A stretch of 64,000 nt of DNA from Bisporella sp. PMI_857 (lineage: Eukaryota > Ascomycota > Leotiomycetes > Helotiales > Helotiaceae): positions 310,001 through 374,000 of the forward strand of contig JAJSPD010000040.1 of NCBI GenBank assembly GCA_021307315.1, written 5' to 3'. The first letter of the stretch is position 1, and each line of letters begins with the position of its first letter. The notes under the pieces were generated by a model. It did not search any database, was not told where the DNA came from, and worked only from the letters and a program-made list of their open reading frames with translations. Below, in pieces: positions 45,907-58,300 of this stretch. Both the position numbers and the translations under genes were made by a program.

Positions 45907-48095
45907 TTATCCTAACCTAACATGCTTCAACTGAGGCATGGCGGCCATCCAAGCCTGGATGTGGAGTTGAGCTACCGCCATCCTCTGGGCGACCTCGTTG
46001 TCCCACTGTATGAGAAGCAAATTCACGATCCCACTATTCTCACCCCGCCATGAGAAATACTTCTCATTAAAATAATGTACCGGCCCTTCCGCACTCCTAG
46101 GCCCGCGCCTCCATTTGTCCGTGTCCCCATATTCAGATATCAGCACAAATTCGATGGGTCCATCTATCAATGGCGTGGTTAGTTTTTCAAGGTACATGAG
46201 ACCACAGTGTATACCCTCCATCGTCTGTATCCCGACTGCTTCTCCATGTGACCCCATAAGATATGTTACCTGTCGATTATCGATCCGAAATCTAGTGGCA
46301 TCGATTGTGTGAGCCCAAAAGTGTAGGGTGTCCGGCCCTAGGTCAGAACCAGATATTCCTTCCTTGGTGGTCTCGAGGCATTCGTATCCAGCGCTTCCTC
46401 TTTTATGCACAATATAAAAAAGTTTGTTGTGGAAAATTTCAAAAGTATCAAATTTTGGTGTAGGATGACAAATTTTGTCACGGATGCGCACTAAGTCGAT
46501 GGTATATACAGCGGGCCCTTCCCAGCCTGCCCAAGACCAGCTTGGGAATACCTGCTTACTATTACCATATTTCTTGGTCACCTCGCGGCGGAAGAGCGGT
46601 TCTGCTGAGAACCAGAGAAGTGCAAGATCTAGTGCTGCAGCAGGCAGGCCACTAAGCATTTTGCATCGGAAATGTTATTGTATTACGGCAAGACTCCCGG
46701 AAAACACGTTTAGTATATCTCCCGGAAAGGTTAACTTTCGTTCGGTGTACCGCATCACCAGATTTGAATAAGCCTCAAATTCCATGATGGGGCATTAGGT
46801 ATTAGGTCCACAAGTGAATTGAAGTTACCTGTAGAGTTCTCTTCCCATTCAGCTGGCAAATTAACTCCAGCCTCACTGGAAACAATAGTACCGCATTGTA
46901 AGTAGACGTATTCATCAGAGAAGTATAAGCATTGCCGGGACAGGAGTTTCTCCTGGAAAGTCCACCCTCGTGTCATCCATGGTGAAGTATCTAGAACATG
47001 GGGCAAGATAGGGGGCGTAGTAAAAATGGTTGATTTACCAACGCGCTCATACTCTTGGTGGCGTCTACTGCCGGGACGTATGCCAGATAGTCCCGAGTTT
47101 GCGTCGACTCCTGTGAGAGCAACAATCGTGGCATATGCTTGACTGTAGATCTGATCCATGTACCTTATGTCCTCATGTTTACTCTCCGCGTTATCCTGGA
47201 TAATACAAAAAGCGTCTACCCATAGATATCGCTCTCCTAACTTCTGAACAAAAGCCATGGCGTCTCGAACAGTTTGCGGGATTTGCTGGTTGCTGGTTGC
47301 TTAATCCAAGTGAGCTTTGGACACTGCGGGCAGCCTTGTTCGCCTGGAGTGTCTCATACATAGACACCTTCCCCCAGACGTAACTAAGAGCGAAATATTT
47401 CATATCTGACGAACCGTTCATAAGCCGCTCATCGACCACATCCACCAACATGAGCTTCACAGGCGGTTTCAAATTCGGGCTTATCACCGCAGGATTGCAC
47501 TTTGGCCCATGGGATGATTCGCAATCCTCAAGCCAGCATTTAACAAGGCCGTAGGAGACCTCTTAAGTCCCCGCCAAGCAGGGATTTTTCAAAGTAGCTG
47601 AACTAGAGTTAGAAAATTCATATGATTGTCTTAATATCCACCGCCAATTCGCGGCGTCGAGCTTCCGAATAGCCCCCGCCCACTTAAGACCAAACCTCAC
47701 GGCAATGTACCGCTCACCAGACTCCAGGGATTTTATATCAAGCTGCGTGCCCTGGATCTCCTGGTCGACAGACTCCAGGCGAGGATAAAGCTCCCGTTCT
47801 CGGCCGCCATCAGACTTATGGGTTTGATAATCCGCAAGATATGTCGATGTATCGAGCAGTGCTATCTCAACAAAATCTCGGCGTAGCCGCCAAAGAGCCC
47901 CAACGTCACCTCCTTCTTCCCCTCTCTGTCATCAAGTTGATCAAGATCATGCCTCCGGCACTTTCGACAGAGCTCCGGATGCGGAACCTTTCCGTCGGTA
48001 AGTTCTGCTTCAACACTCTCGCGTTCAAGCGCCTTTTCCCTTTCGGAAAGCTCCTTGAAAGTCACCGTGCTCTTCTCAGGAAGGAGGGTCGCCAT
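45907..48095 (-). pseudogene. HET-domain protein pseudogene
   Basis: Reading leftward, the pieces are MATLLPEKSTVTFKELSERE, PELCRKCRRHDLDQL, an N-terminal fungal region (GALWRLRRDFVEIALLDTST, SGERYIAVRFGLKW), then the HET blocks YFALSYVWGKV, YLWVDAFCIIQDNAESKHED, DQIYSQAYATIVALTG and MTRGWTFQEKLLSRQCLYFS, and a C-terminal part (FPSWSWAGWEGPAV). The pieces lie in different frames. Lesions are a frame change near 47935, TAA at 47563-47565, a frame change near 47290 beside a 7-bp tandem (AGCAACC), a frame change near 46795 (before MEFEAYSNLVMRYT) and TAA at 46675-46677. No intron of acceptable size repairs them. Upstream sequence to about 48324 may include more of the same gene. The gene would have encoded a HET cell-death protein. 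Confidence 0.8.
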
Positions 48096-51000
48096 CTATC
48101 ATCGCTCCAGGACCATAAGTCATCAGAAACTGGTCGGAATGCTCTTGAGCTCCGCCCAGCATCCGAAGTCCTGGGAAAAGTGGCTTGTCGCTGCCAGGGT
48201 TGTCTTCGACTATGCCTCTCAGAAATCGGCCAATGGTTAGGTCCGGGAACGTGATTGTACCGTTCATCTGGTCCTTTGGCTGGCAATGGTCTCCCCCATA
48301 ACGGCGCATCCTCGTCAAGTCCAAGAACTTCTGCGAATAGGCTCCTGCCTTTTTTTCTTCGGTTCGCTCAGTTGACTGTCGGACATTATGAAGGGAGCCT
48401 AAGATTAAGCCTGAGGGGTCTAGATTTTTCCAAAGTTTAGATGGAGCTTGTTTGACGTTTCTGAAAGATAATAGTTCGTGATCTATGGTGAGGCTGTAGA
48501 GCTGAAGTGAAACATTCTGTTTAGCGCCGCGCCGCTTTTAAAACTCTTAAGTCCTGACGGCTTTTTATGTTACAAGATATTTCTATTGTCCACATTTGAA
48601 TCTAGTGTTCAGGTCTAGTTAAAATAACCTGTTTCATGTTGTTTAAATTGCTCGAACAGGTTAGCTAAGCTTGAGGTAAATTAATAGCAAGCCAAGAATA
48701 ACTAGCGCCTAAGCAAGATAATCAAGCGTGTCAACCATAAATAATGCACAATTAACGAAAATTGATCCAAATAAATCAAAAAAATGCGTCATCTTAATAT
48801 CCAGAGGACCTCAAGTGAGGAATTTGCTTGATAGGAACAAGACGTTACATAAATAACATATCAATACGTATAGGCGATGAAAGAGAACGCTCTATGTAAG
48901 ACTTTAGAGTACTTCTTGGCGAGGATCTGTATTACTGACCTCCCTTCTTAATATTTCAGGATAAAAAATAGTCAAGTCAAGAATTAACATGCAAAGAGAA
49001 ACCCGAATCAAGCTTTTTAGGGCTGAAAAACAGATATTCTTAAGCTAGTTGACATATTGGATCAAGAAAACTGCATGTAAATGGAGATGCTTCAAAACTC
49101 ATTATCATCTTCACTTCCGCCGCGTTCGTCTTTTCAAGATTGTGATATACGACCTGAGCAGAGATATGCGCCGCGCCCGCTTCCTGTTGGAAATATGTCC
49201 AATACTGGGCATGCACATCTCGGTCGAGGCGGTTGTGAAGGGAAGGGGCCGTTGGATGAGGGAAGGGAAGTTCGAGCGCATGATATCCAAAGGTTTTATA
49301 ATGAAGGCTCTCGGTCTCATATAAGCCCTTGAGAGGGACTCATACCCGAAGCATTGCGAATTTCACGAATCGGGATGGAAACCGTGCAGCTTTTGCGCAA
49401 GTCTAGCTCGTAGTCTAGCAGATAGTGGGAAGGTGAGGTTTACTGCCATGGCATATATCACGGGGTATATATCATCCCCACTGCTGGTAGGATGTAAGCA
49501 CGCGAGTGACGATTATCTCACTCGATGGCTGGGCTCTACGCTGGGAAGATTGCCCCTGAGTCATGTGATATACCTCGCTAAGGCATTTCGGTATGGTATT
49601 CTGCTGTTATGTATGAAGTGTTCAGACATTACGAAGGGGCTGGTAGCGTACGAGAATTATACGGGTATTTTATCACGGAGTTTAATTTATCTGCTGCATT
49701 TCGGACTTTTTTGGCTTCAAATGCAAGGCCTGAGACTGCATGACTACGTGGCTCTAGCTGCTTGATTGTCCTCTACACGCAGCTTTTAACCCATCTTCCA
49801 TTGGGCCTTTAAAGTAACACAAATAAATGAAACAATGAAATGTTCTAGCTCAATAGATTGGATTTCGCATTATATTGTATCTAACCTTAACACCAAAACT
49901 TGAGCGCAGTAAACAAGCTTAATCGCTACTTACGGGCCGTAGGTAACAATGTCCGATATACCCGAATGTATTGTACACCTATTTACTAACACCCATGTGC
50001 GTGCGTCTGGGAGGCATTTGCGACACAGGTTATATGCAATGTACATGTTAAGGGTTGAAAGTACAAATGAGAAAAGGGAGGGTGTTGCCTAAAGGCGAAG
50101 GAGATGTACGTTAAGAGCATAACTGTGCCGCTGTCGGTGATACTGTTTCGGTTTGCGAACCTGCAACGCTACACTGGCTGTGATGGACACTATCCAAAGC
50201 CGAGTTTCGCGCAGCGGATGGTGCGTGCGTATATTTCTAATGGAATGTTACCAAAAGGCACTGCCCTAGAAGAGATGGGACCTTGAGCGTGTTGGAAGTT
50301 TACACGCTTCAGCTGAAAACAAGATCAGCTGAACAGGACCACAAGCTAGGGCCAACTTTCTTTCCCCAATTATTCATCCGAGTGACATGGCACCACCAGA
50401 TAGAGATCTTCACATATTTTTGGTGGGAGAAAATTAGTACGAGCGATTAAAGACAATAAAGTTATTGTAATAAGATAAGAAGAGTGCCTTGAAAGACTGA
50501 TAACGCAGGGACACGGCGCAACGTTTTAGAATGATGACCGCGCGGAACAATGTCTTGCAGGATGGCGTTCTAGCAATCAAAAAAAAAAATGAGGGGAAGC
50601 CTGATCATAATCGCTGAAACAGACCTATCGCACATATGCCGGACGCATCGGAAGGAAGCCAGCCTTGAGGCAACCTTTTGGCAGGCTTCTTGTGATCGTG
50701 ATGAGTCAAGGGAGGGAGGGAGGCTCTAGAACAAACGCATAGCCTTCGCAGCAAACCGTCCCAGCGGCACAGGAGATGTTGGTATCCTTATATATACAAT
50801 ATCGTAACAAAGAAGGATCCTCATGAGCCTCACCAGGAAGGATCTAGAGGGAGCCACAAATACAGTATAATATTTTGATCGGGTTGTTGATGATGCGGGG
50901 AGGGGCCAAGCCCGTTTCTAAATGTAGCATTTTCGGATGGCTGGGAGGATCCGCAGTGGACGCCAAGCCTCGTGCTTATCCTTGTAAACTTTAGATGATC

Positions 51001-52200
51001 ATGATCATTAAGTAATCCTCGGGACGCAAAAACGAGGATTATTTTTAGAAGGAAAAGAGACAAAAATGGGAGAGTTCACGATATTCTGAGATGAGGTTGA
51101 TGAGTGAGCTTGGATTGCCACTCTCCTTCACAACTGATGGTGATTGCGGAATTGACTATTGATTATTAAATGTTGGTGTTGGCGTCTGTTGGTTGTTAGG
51201 CCCCCAGAGACCCTAACGGTCACCTACTGGGTGCCTAAGCAAAAGGTCAGTACCACTGTACCGGCGCCCGTTGGTAGAATTTCCCGAGTGGAATAAAAGT
51301 CAACGAGCACTCATGACCATCGAAATTTCCATCACAGTGGATTGATTGATTGGTTGAGTAAGTGAGTGGACAGTGACGAAATAACCTGACCTAAAATTCC
51401 AAATCTAAGGAGGGAGGAGGCGAGCGGGGTGGTCTATGTATAATTTTACTTGCTCATCAACTCTGCTATGAACTGAAGGACTTTGCACTGCTCCATTCAG
51501 TGGTTATTTTTTTCAGATGGTTAGTGTTACAGCAGGATGAGGCGCAGACGAGGCACAGAAGACTGCACGGTCCATCTTCGTCGCTGAAAGAAGAGCCAAC
51601 TAGGCCACTTCTGGCCATTGCTTAACCGCTTCAGGGCCTAGAGATGCATTAGCTCCCGTCACCCTGGTTCAAAGGAGATTTCTATTTTTTGACATGTCTT
51701 CGTCCCCACTATTTCTTCCAACTCAACCTTCCCTCACTATCGTCAGGTCAGGCCAGGCCAGGCCAGGCCAGAGTACCTCCAACGTTGGCAGTGCACCGCA
51801 AGAAAAGTACATGGTAGGTTAGATCGCATGGGGATGTCCCTCGGCAAGTTCCAAGCTCAAGCACTGCACTGCACACTGCTTTGGTTCTTACCTCCCTGGT
51901 CCTTTACCCACCCCATACCGTGTGATGTGTGGTAATCGAACGAAAAACAAAAAAAGCCCCATTCATCCTTCCTTAGAATGACTATAAGTTGAGGCTGATG
52001 CATGTCGATCTATCCATGACATAATCCCGGCCTTGTTCAACACCCATTCATATGCACCTTTACCCCCATCCTCTCTCTTCCTCTTTCCCTTGTTCTTTCT
52101 TCCCCAAGCTGCGTTGAAATCCATATGAGTTCCTCCCGAATTCCTACATCCTGTTCCTGAATCCGCGACCACAGAAGGAAACAGATTCAACACGCGCAAG
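48096..52200. other. Long gene-poor region
   Basis: About 4.1 kb. Overlapping frames at 48062-48324 (minus) may be a remnant of the HET pseudogene's 5' part. The 110-codon frame at 49433-49765 is uninformative. AT-rich throughout until about 51.4 kb. A GGCCA-type tandem lies at 51743-51771. The last kilobase should hold the promoter and long leader of the gene at 52201. Confidence 0.45.
51743..51771. repeat. Short tandem repeat (GGCCA)n
   Basis: About five consecutive 5-bp units (TCAGG then GCCAG x4) upstream of the membrane-protein gene at 52201. Confidence 0.8.
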
Positions 52201-54309
52201 ATGTATCTCAGTCATGAACGTAGGGCGGGGGGCATAACCTTACCTGGGCCAGCCGCGACGACCACATCGTCGTCGTCAAGCAGCAGTTCGACAGCAACAT
52301 CGTCAACCTCGACAACATTGCCAACAGTATTCGACCACACCTTTGTTGCTCCATCATCGCAAGCCACCTCCACAGAGGGTGCATCAGCCAGGGCTGCTGA
52401 TGGCGATGGAGGAAAGGGAGTAAATAAGGGAGCCATTGCCGGAGGGGTGATTGGCGTAGTGATATTCCTGGCGTTGATCGGTATTGGATTCTGGTTCTGC
52501 TTAAGGACGAGGAAGCAAAAAAGAAGGAAGTTGGATGAATTGGCTCGCGATATTACACCTATGCTTGGATCGAATGGCACCGAAAAGTTCGCCATGGACC
52601 ATTCGCCAGACTTTCCAGGAGAAGAGAGACGAACTGGTGTTACTGGAGGAGTATTTGGACCCTTTGGTGGTTAGTGATGACGCAAGTGATACCTAGTTGC
52701 CAACTAACTTGCAGCAGGGTACCACAGAACGCCTTCAGCCATGGCAGCAAGAGAGGAGGAGAGAGAAATGGACATTGCAGATGACCCAATAGAGGATGCG
52801 CCTATCCCAAACAATGAGAAAGGATCATTAGAGGCCCCACCAGTAGAAATGCACCCGGCATATCATCGACTACCAGGTCAATCAGCCGATGTCCCAGTAT
52901 ACTATCCGGCAGGAACCGCACACCCGGCGCAAACCATACAATCACGAATGGAGGAGTCAGCTAAACCATATACCCTACGCAACCTCCCATCTCAAAGAGA
53001 TCCTCATCCTACCTCCATATCACTACCCGGACAAGTTCCTGAATGTTCACCCGAGATTCCTGATCTAGTGTTTTCTCCCATCGACCTGGTTCAAGGAAAT
53101 GAGCAATTAGATGTCATTCCCATTACACCACAAGCTGAGTTAGCGGCTTTCCCTTCACCACCTCAGACGATCCCATCCAGCATCCACCGCTCCACAATTA
53201 CCCAACTCCGCCGATCGATGACCCCTCCCAAGAAGACCCGCCCTATGCGTCCCCGACGACAAAGCACCCCACCGCGACACTCTGCGCCTTTAGACAGGCT
53301 CACGCCGCCACCTCAGTCCGATGCAGTTCTACCAACACCAACTAACAAATCCGTCCCTCAGAAATCCATGACCAAATCTGGACTCAAAATCTCCGGGCTT
53401 CTCACCACCACAAATCTCAGCCGAAAACCAACCCCTCGACCATCCGGACGGCCAAGGCAGCAAACCTATCCTTCACCTACCGCAGGCGGACGTCCAGAAC
53501 TTCCCGCTTCTTTCCCAACAATAAACACCAAGCCCATGCCGGCATTCAACCACATCTCGATGCCAAGCCCAGCAGCCAGCTCACCAGACCAAGACCTCGG
53601 CGTGCGGCGCAACGAGTCCATTGGAACAAACAGCACATACAGCATCCCGATCGGTCTCGCATCGACCTTAACCCGCCAACACTCGCTCACCAACTGGCCG
53701 CTCAACAACCACCCCGTGACCTCGGACGCGCACCATCTGCGCAACCAAAGCTCCGGCGTCAGCGCTCTAAGCGCGATCCGCGACCTGCAGAATGCCAGCG
53801 CGGTTAGTGCCATGAGCGTGGTACCGAGCGGGAGCAACGTCGCGCCAAAGATCGGCGAGGTGAGCGCGCACAGCGAAACGGCTCATGTGCTGAGTTGGCA
53901 GGACTACGCGAATGGTGCGCACCCGATGAGCCCTGGCCAAAATTCGGAGATCTCGCCGATGTTTAGCCCACAAGGCGCGCATATGGGAAGCGTGGTCTCG
54001 CCCATGACGGTCAGCAGCCACACGCCGAATGTGGACAGCGGCAGAGAAACCAAAGTCACTGGTTTATATGGCGGCCGAACACCGAGCCAGCTTAGAGGCG
54101 CGAAGACCCCATCGCAGCAGAGCTTGTGGGAGAGAGAGCGCGAGCGCGAGGAGTATTACGGTGATCTGAGCGTGCCTCCCTTGAGCCTGACGAGTCGGTG
54201 GGGCGAGGGCATCCGCAAGGGGATGGCGCTAGGGAGCGGCGGAAAGAAGAAGCGGAGGATGACCAGCGAGGAGCTCCTCAATGGTCGGGGCAGCATCGAA
54301 TATAGTTAG
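52201..54309 (+). CDS. Ser/Thr/Pro-rich single-pass membrane protein
   Basis: Two exons (52201-52669, 52718-54309) give 686 residues. After a short start (MYLSHERRAGGITLPG) comes a Ser/Thr tract, then one membrane helix (KGAIAGGVIGVVIFLALIGI plus GFWFCL) with an Arg/Lys-rich cytoplasmic flank (RTRKQKRRK), and a long disordered, Pro/Ser-rich cytoplasmic region with many SP/TP sites (PPKKTRP, STPPRHSAP, ISPMFSPQGAH), ending KKKRRMTSEELLNGRGSIEYS. This resembles fungal surface-sensor or signalling scaffold proteins; no catalytic domain is visible. No signal peptide is seen at this start, so an upstream exon may be missing. The intron acceptor has two AG sites three bases apart (GCAGCAG), giving proteins differing by one residue. 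Confidence 0.75.
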
Positions 54310-55301
54310 TGATGAATAAGGGGACGGAAGAAGATTTCTTTTGTATTATTTTTTTACTCATTGGGTTTGGTGTTTAAGGGTAGGTGTCAGGGTGATTTCC
54401 AGGAAAAAAGCGGAGTTTCGAGGGCGGCGTTCTGTATGATACCCCAGAGAGGACATGGCTCGCCTACAGCCTATCTTTTTTTTTTGCCTTTTTTTTAATT
54501 GTGTATAAAAAAGAAATATAGAGATTTTACAAACATTTAGCCATGTTCTCGTCCTCACTTTGGTGACAAATTCACATATGCCTTGTATATACGTAGATAT
54601 TCGTAATAGAGCGGTTTTGTAGGACTTGTATTATTATGTTGGCGTGATAATAATATGATAACCTATGAAGTTTCGGAGTTGGGTATTTATTTTTAAGAGC
54701 ATTTTGATTTCCGCGTACTTGGTTTGATGGTCATAGTTTTTATGGTGAGGTATGTTGCGTTTTATTATTTATTTACAGCTCTATCATTATCTCAGCGGCA
54801 AGTAGTCCCCGCCTAACCTAGCCTTAGCTAGAGAATATTTACCTCACCCATCCTGTCCGATGCTTTATTCTCTAGTTGCTGTACTATTTGTTAAACTTTT
54901 TGTCGTTTCGTCCTTGCAGATGTATTTCCCTGCGCTTTGTCAGGACGCTGTAATGTATGGAATTGTTAATCGCTTTGTCTTGTAAGAGTTGTTATGTGTT
55001 GGTAGCTTGGGACTTGCTTGTGGGGATAGAGTTGGTAGGAAGGTAGGCGGTTGGATAAAGTTAATTCATGGGATATGTATTGTGATTTCATAGATATTTG
55101 ACTAGGTTGAATTGCTATTCATCGTCTCCAGCTGACTGAAAGAAAGTTCTTACATACATTAAACGACAACCTCAAGTCCCGCTGTGCTTATGTTCACCTG
55201 CTCCTAACGCTTACCGATTGCCATGCCAATTTCATCACAAATTTGCATACGGCAGGGCTTCGTCGGAAGTAGTCCCTGATATCAAGGTGCTAGATATAGG
55301 C
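54310..55301. other. AT-rich convergent 3' flank
   Basis: About 1 kb between two convergent stop codons. Poly-T runs occur near 54345 and 54475-54500. No gene is supported. Confidence 0.5.
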
Positions 55302-58300
55302 TTATACGTGGCTATTCAAACCCTCCTTACACATACCATCGTTCAATGTACCGGCCATGCTAACCCGCTGCGTTTCAGGAGAAGAAGATTCCTCAGTTGC
55401 GGAATCTTCGACCGATTCTTGCGTCGGCTCAGCCGAAGATTTGCGTTCCTTGAGAGCACGAAGCACTTCCTCCATCCCCTGAATATTTGCTTTCTTTACC
55501 GGCAGTTCATGGTTCAGAGCGTCCTTTCCATCAGCTTTGTACATCTCCAATAGCAAAAGGACCTGATCATGGTGTTTCGCGGCCTCGTCTGCTGTGATCG
55601 TGGTTCCGTCGGGGCGTTCACATTGAAGTTCTGCCCCTTCCAGCAGCAGCATTCGTACGACTTCCAAACGGCCCATCGTACAAGCACCTATCAAAGGAGA
55701 TCCCAAAGGGCCGCCAACAAAATTAATCTCAGCACCTTTGTCCAATAATTGCCTTGCGATCCGAGTATTTCCTTTTGTAGCCGAAATGTATAGTGCGGTT
55801 CCTATGTGGCATTGGAAGTTGAGATAGTTCTGCAAATCGGCGGTTGGGGCTCGTTCCAATAGTTCTTTGACTATTTCCTCGCAGCTGCAAGACGCTGCCG
55901 TAGTGAGAATACTACCAAATATGGGACTTCGGATGGTATCAACCATAGGGAGTTTCTCAAGAGCGAACGATTCGTAATTATTAAAAATTGCACCTTGCAC
56001 CGCTGATACGCCGTTATAGTCCACAATACTTACATCCAAACCCATATCAACCAGGAGATGCGGTGTATTTATATCTGGTGCGTACAAAGAATGATAAAGT
56101 GCAGTAGAGCCCCTTTGATCTTGTGCCAATCTATCCATCTGATTATAGGTAGCCATCTTCGTCAGAAAGTTCGTCAAACCTAGGTAAGCAGCTCGCATGA
56201 GTGATGTTCTTCCAGCCCTGTCTCGCGTGTTGATGTTTGCGCCTGCGCCAATTAGAAGCTCGAAAGTATCTGTAGGTAAATCATTATCTACAGAATATTG
56301 AAGGGCAGTCTTCCCAGTTTCATCTTGAGCTTCCAGGTCAGCTCCGGCTCGAATAAATAACTCAACAACATCAGTGTGCCCTTTCATAGCAGCTATCATT
56401 AAGGGAAGCGCCCCTTTAACGGATTTGTCTAATCTCCATGAGCCGTTCTCTTGTGCAATGAGGTTGACTGAACCGTTGTCATTCCCGCCCGCTTGTGCTT
56501 GGAACAATAATTTGTGATCTCTGGTGCGATCGAGAAGCATTTGAACCATGTTTAAATCTCCACGATACGCCGCAAGATGAATGGCTTGCACTGAGTTTCT
56601 TTCCTCTGTAAGGGAGCCAGTCTTGTCTAAGACGGTCCTTAGAAATTCAACATCTCCAGAGTACGCAGCATATTGAATCACCGAAAGCCCAGACGTTGCT
56701 TTTTCTTTGGTGCAAGTGAAGCCCTCAATTGAGGCTCCGATACTCAGAAGATACTTTGCAACTTCCCACTGTTGACGCACGCAGGCAGCAATAAGGGGGC
56801 TGCAGCCACATGTACACACTCCGATAAAATCGAAGCCTCGGTTGACAAGCTTTTTGCAGAGCGCAAGATCTCCACTTGAAATTGCACCAATCAGAGCTGG
56901 TGAGATAAATTTATTCTCACTTTCTTCTAACCTCAAACTAATTGTTTTGGCTACTAATGATATCAACAAAAGCTATATGAAAGAGTAAGGTGATATTACC
57001 AATGGGATAATGTGGCTCAAATTGAGACTTTTCGCCCTCCTCCAAAACCTTTGCAACTTGAAGATTCTGGTTCTGATGAGCGAGTAGTGCTGGGGTAAGA
57101 TTAGATAAATCCGTTGCGCAGGCATTGGCGCCATGGGAAAGAAGCTGGGCAACCATCGAAGGATCACCTAAGAATACAGCGACATGAAGCATCGTCCAGC
57201 CGTTAAGTGTGCAGACTGCATCGGTTCGCCCTCCGTGAGAACACAAAAACTTCACCAAATCTATATTCCGTGACATTATAGCAAAGAAGAGGGGCGTCAG
57301 CCCAAAATTTGCTTCCACATTGAAGTCTACATTTGGAATATATTCAAAGACGTATTTGAATACTTCAAGGCGCCCCGCGACAGCCTGATGGTGTAGAGGT
57401 GTGAGCTGATGGATCTCGACAGAACTCCAGGTCCCATATCTTGCATCGAAGATTTCCTTGCTAAAACCTGGTATAAATTTCGAATATAAGGCGCACGAAG
57501 TTCTTTCAGTCCAGTCATTTACACCACGGCCATCCAACAATCTACACATATCAATGTTAGTAACGCAATTGAGCAAACAAGATTCCCGTCTTCCTTTTAC
57601 AGAATGGCTAGGCTTCATAGATGCGCCATGTTCAAAGAGCAATTCGACAATGGTTGTATGACCTTTGGCTACTGCTTCAGATAACGGCGTTATGAAATTT
57701 CTATCCTCAATATTGACATTGATACCAGCGTCAAGCAATTCCTGAACTACGTTCAGGTGCCCGTTTCGACAAGCCAGATGAAGCACACTATAGAAAATCC
57801 AGAATTAGCAAATTATCATAGGTAGTAATCGAGAGTTAAAGAGACTCTAGGTAGGTTTGAACTTCTTAAAAGTATTGATGGACCTTGAATGGAATCTCAG
57901 AAATTGTGGACCACATACCTTAAACCGTCGATATCAAGTTCTGAAATGCTTTTGCATTCATGTATGAATCCCCGTAGCATTTCCATGTCTCTTGCACCGT
58001 GGATAGCAAAAAGCTCTAACGGAGAGCGACGTTGGGAAGTACGGTCTCGCCATTGCATGTTGACACCACGGCGACGAAGTTCCTTGATGACTTTATCGTT
58101 CCCCGCAATAATTGCAAGATTTAGTGCTAGATCACCATCCGGGTGCTGGCTATTCAAGTGATCCGTTGTAGTCAGACCTATGAGTTGGAGTGCAATATTC
58201 GTCCCCTCATACTGAAGCTCATAACGCATTCTCCAAAGACCTTCAAAGAAAGTCTGAATAGCTGACCTTTTTGATCTATCTTCAATATCAACCCGCGCTA

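Noticed and set aside
45907..47487. Treating the HET sequence as an intact spliced gene
   Set aside because: The gaps needed to restore frame would be introns of about 37-38 nt with poor donors, and two in-frame stops remain.
49433..49765. 110-codon plus-strand frame
   Set aside because: No start context, domain or splice signals; isolated in a gene-poor stretch.
52212..52595. 127-codon antisense frame in the membrane-protein gene
   Set aside because: Complement of the Ser/Thr tract and membrane helix; artefact of composition.
53466..53837. 123-codon antisense frame
   Set aside because: Complement of the disordered Pro/Ser region on the coding strand.
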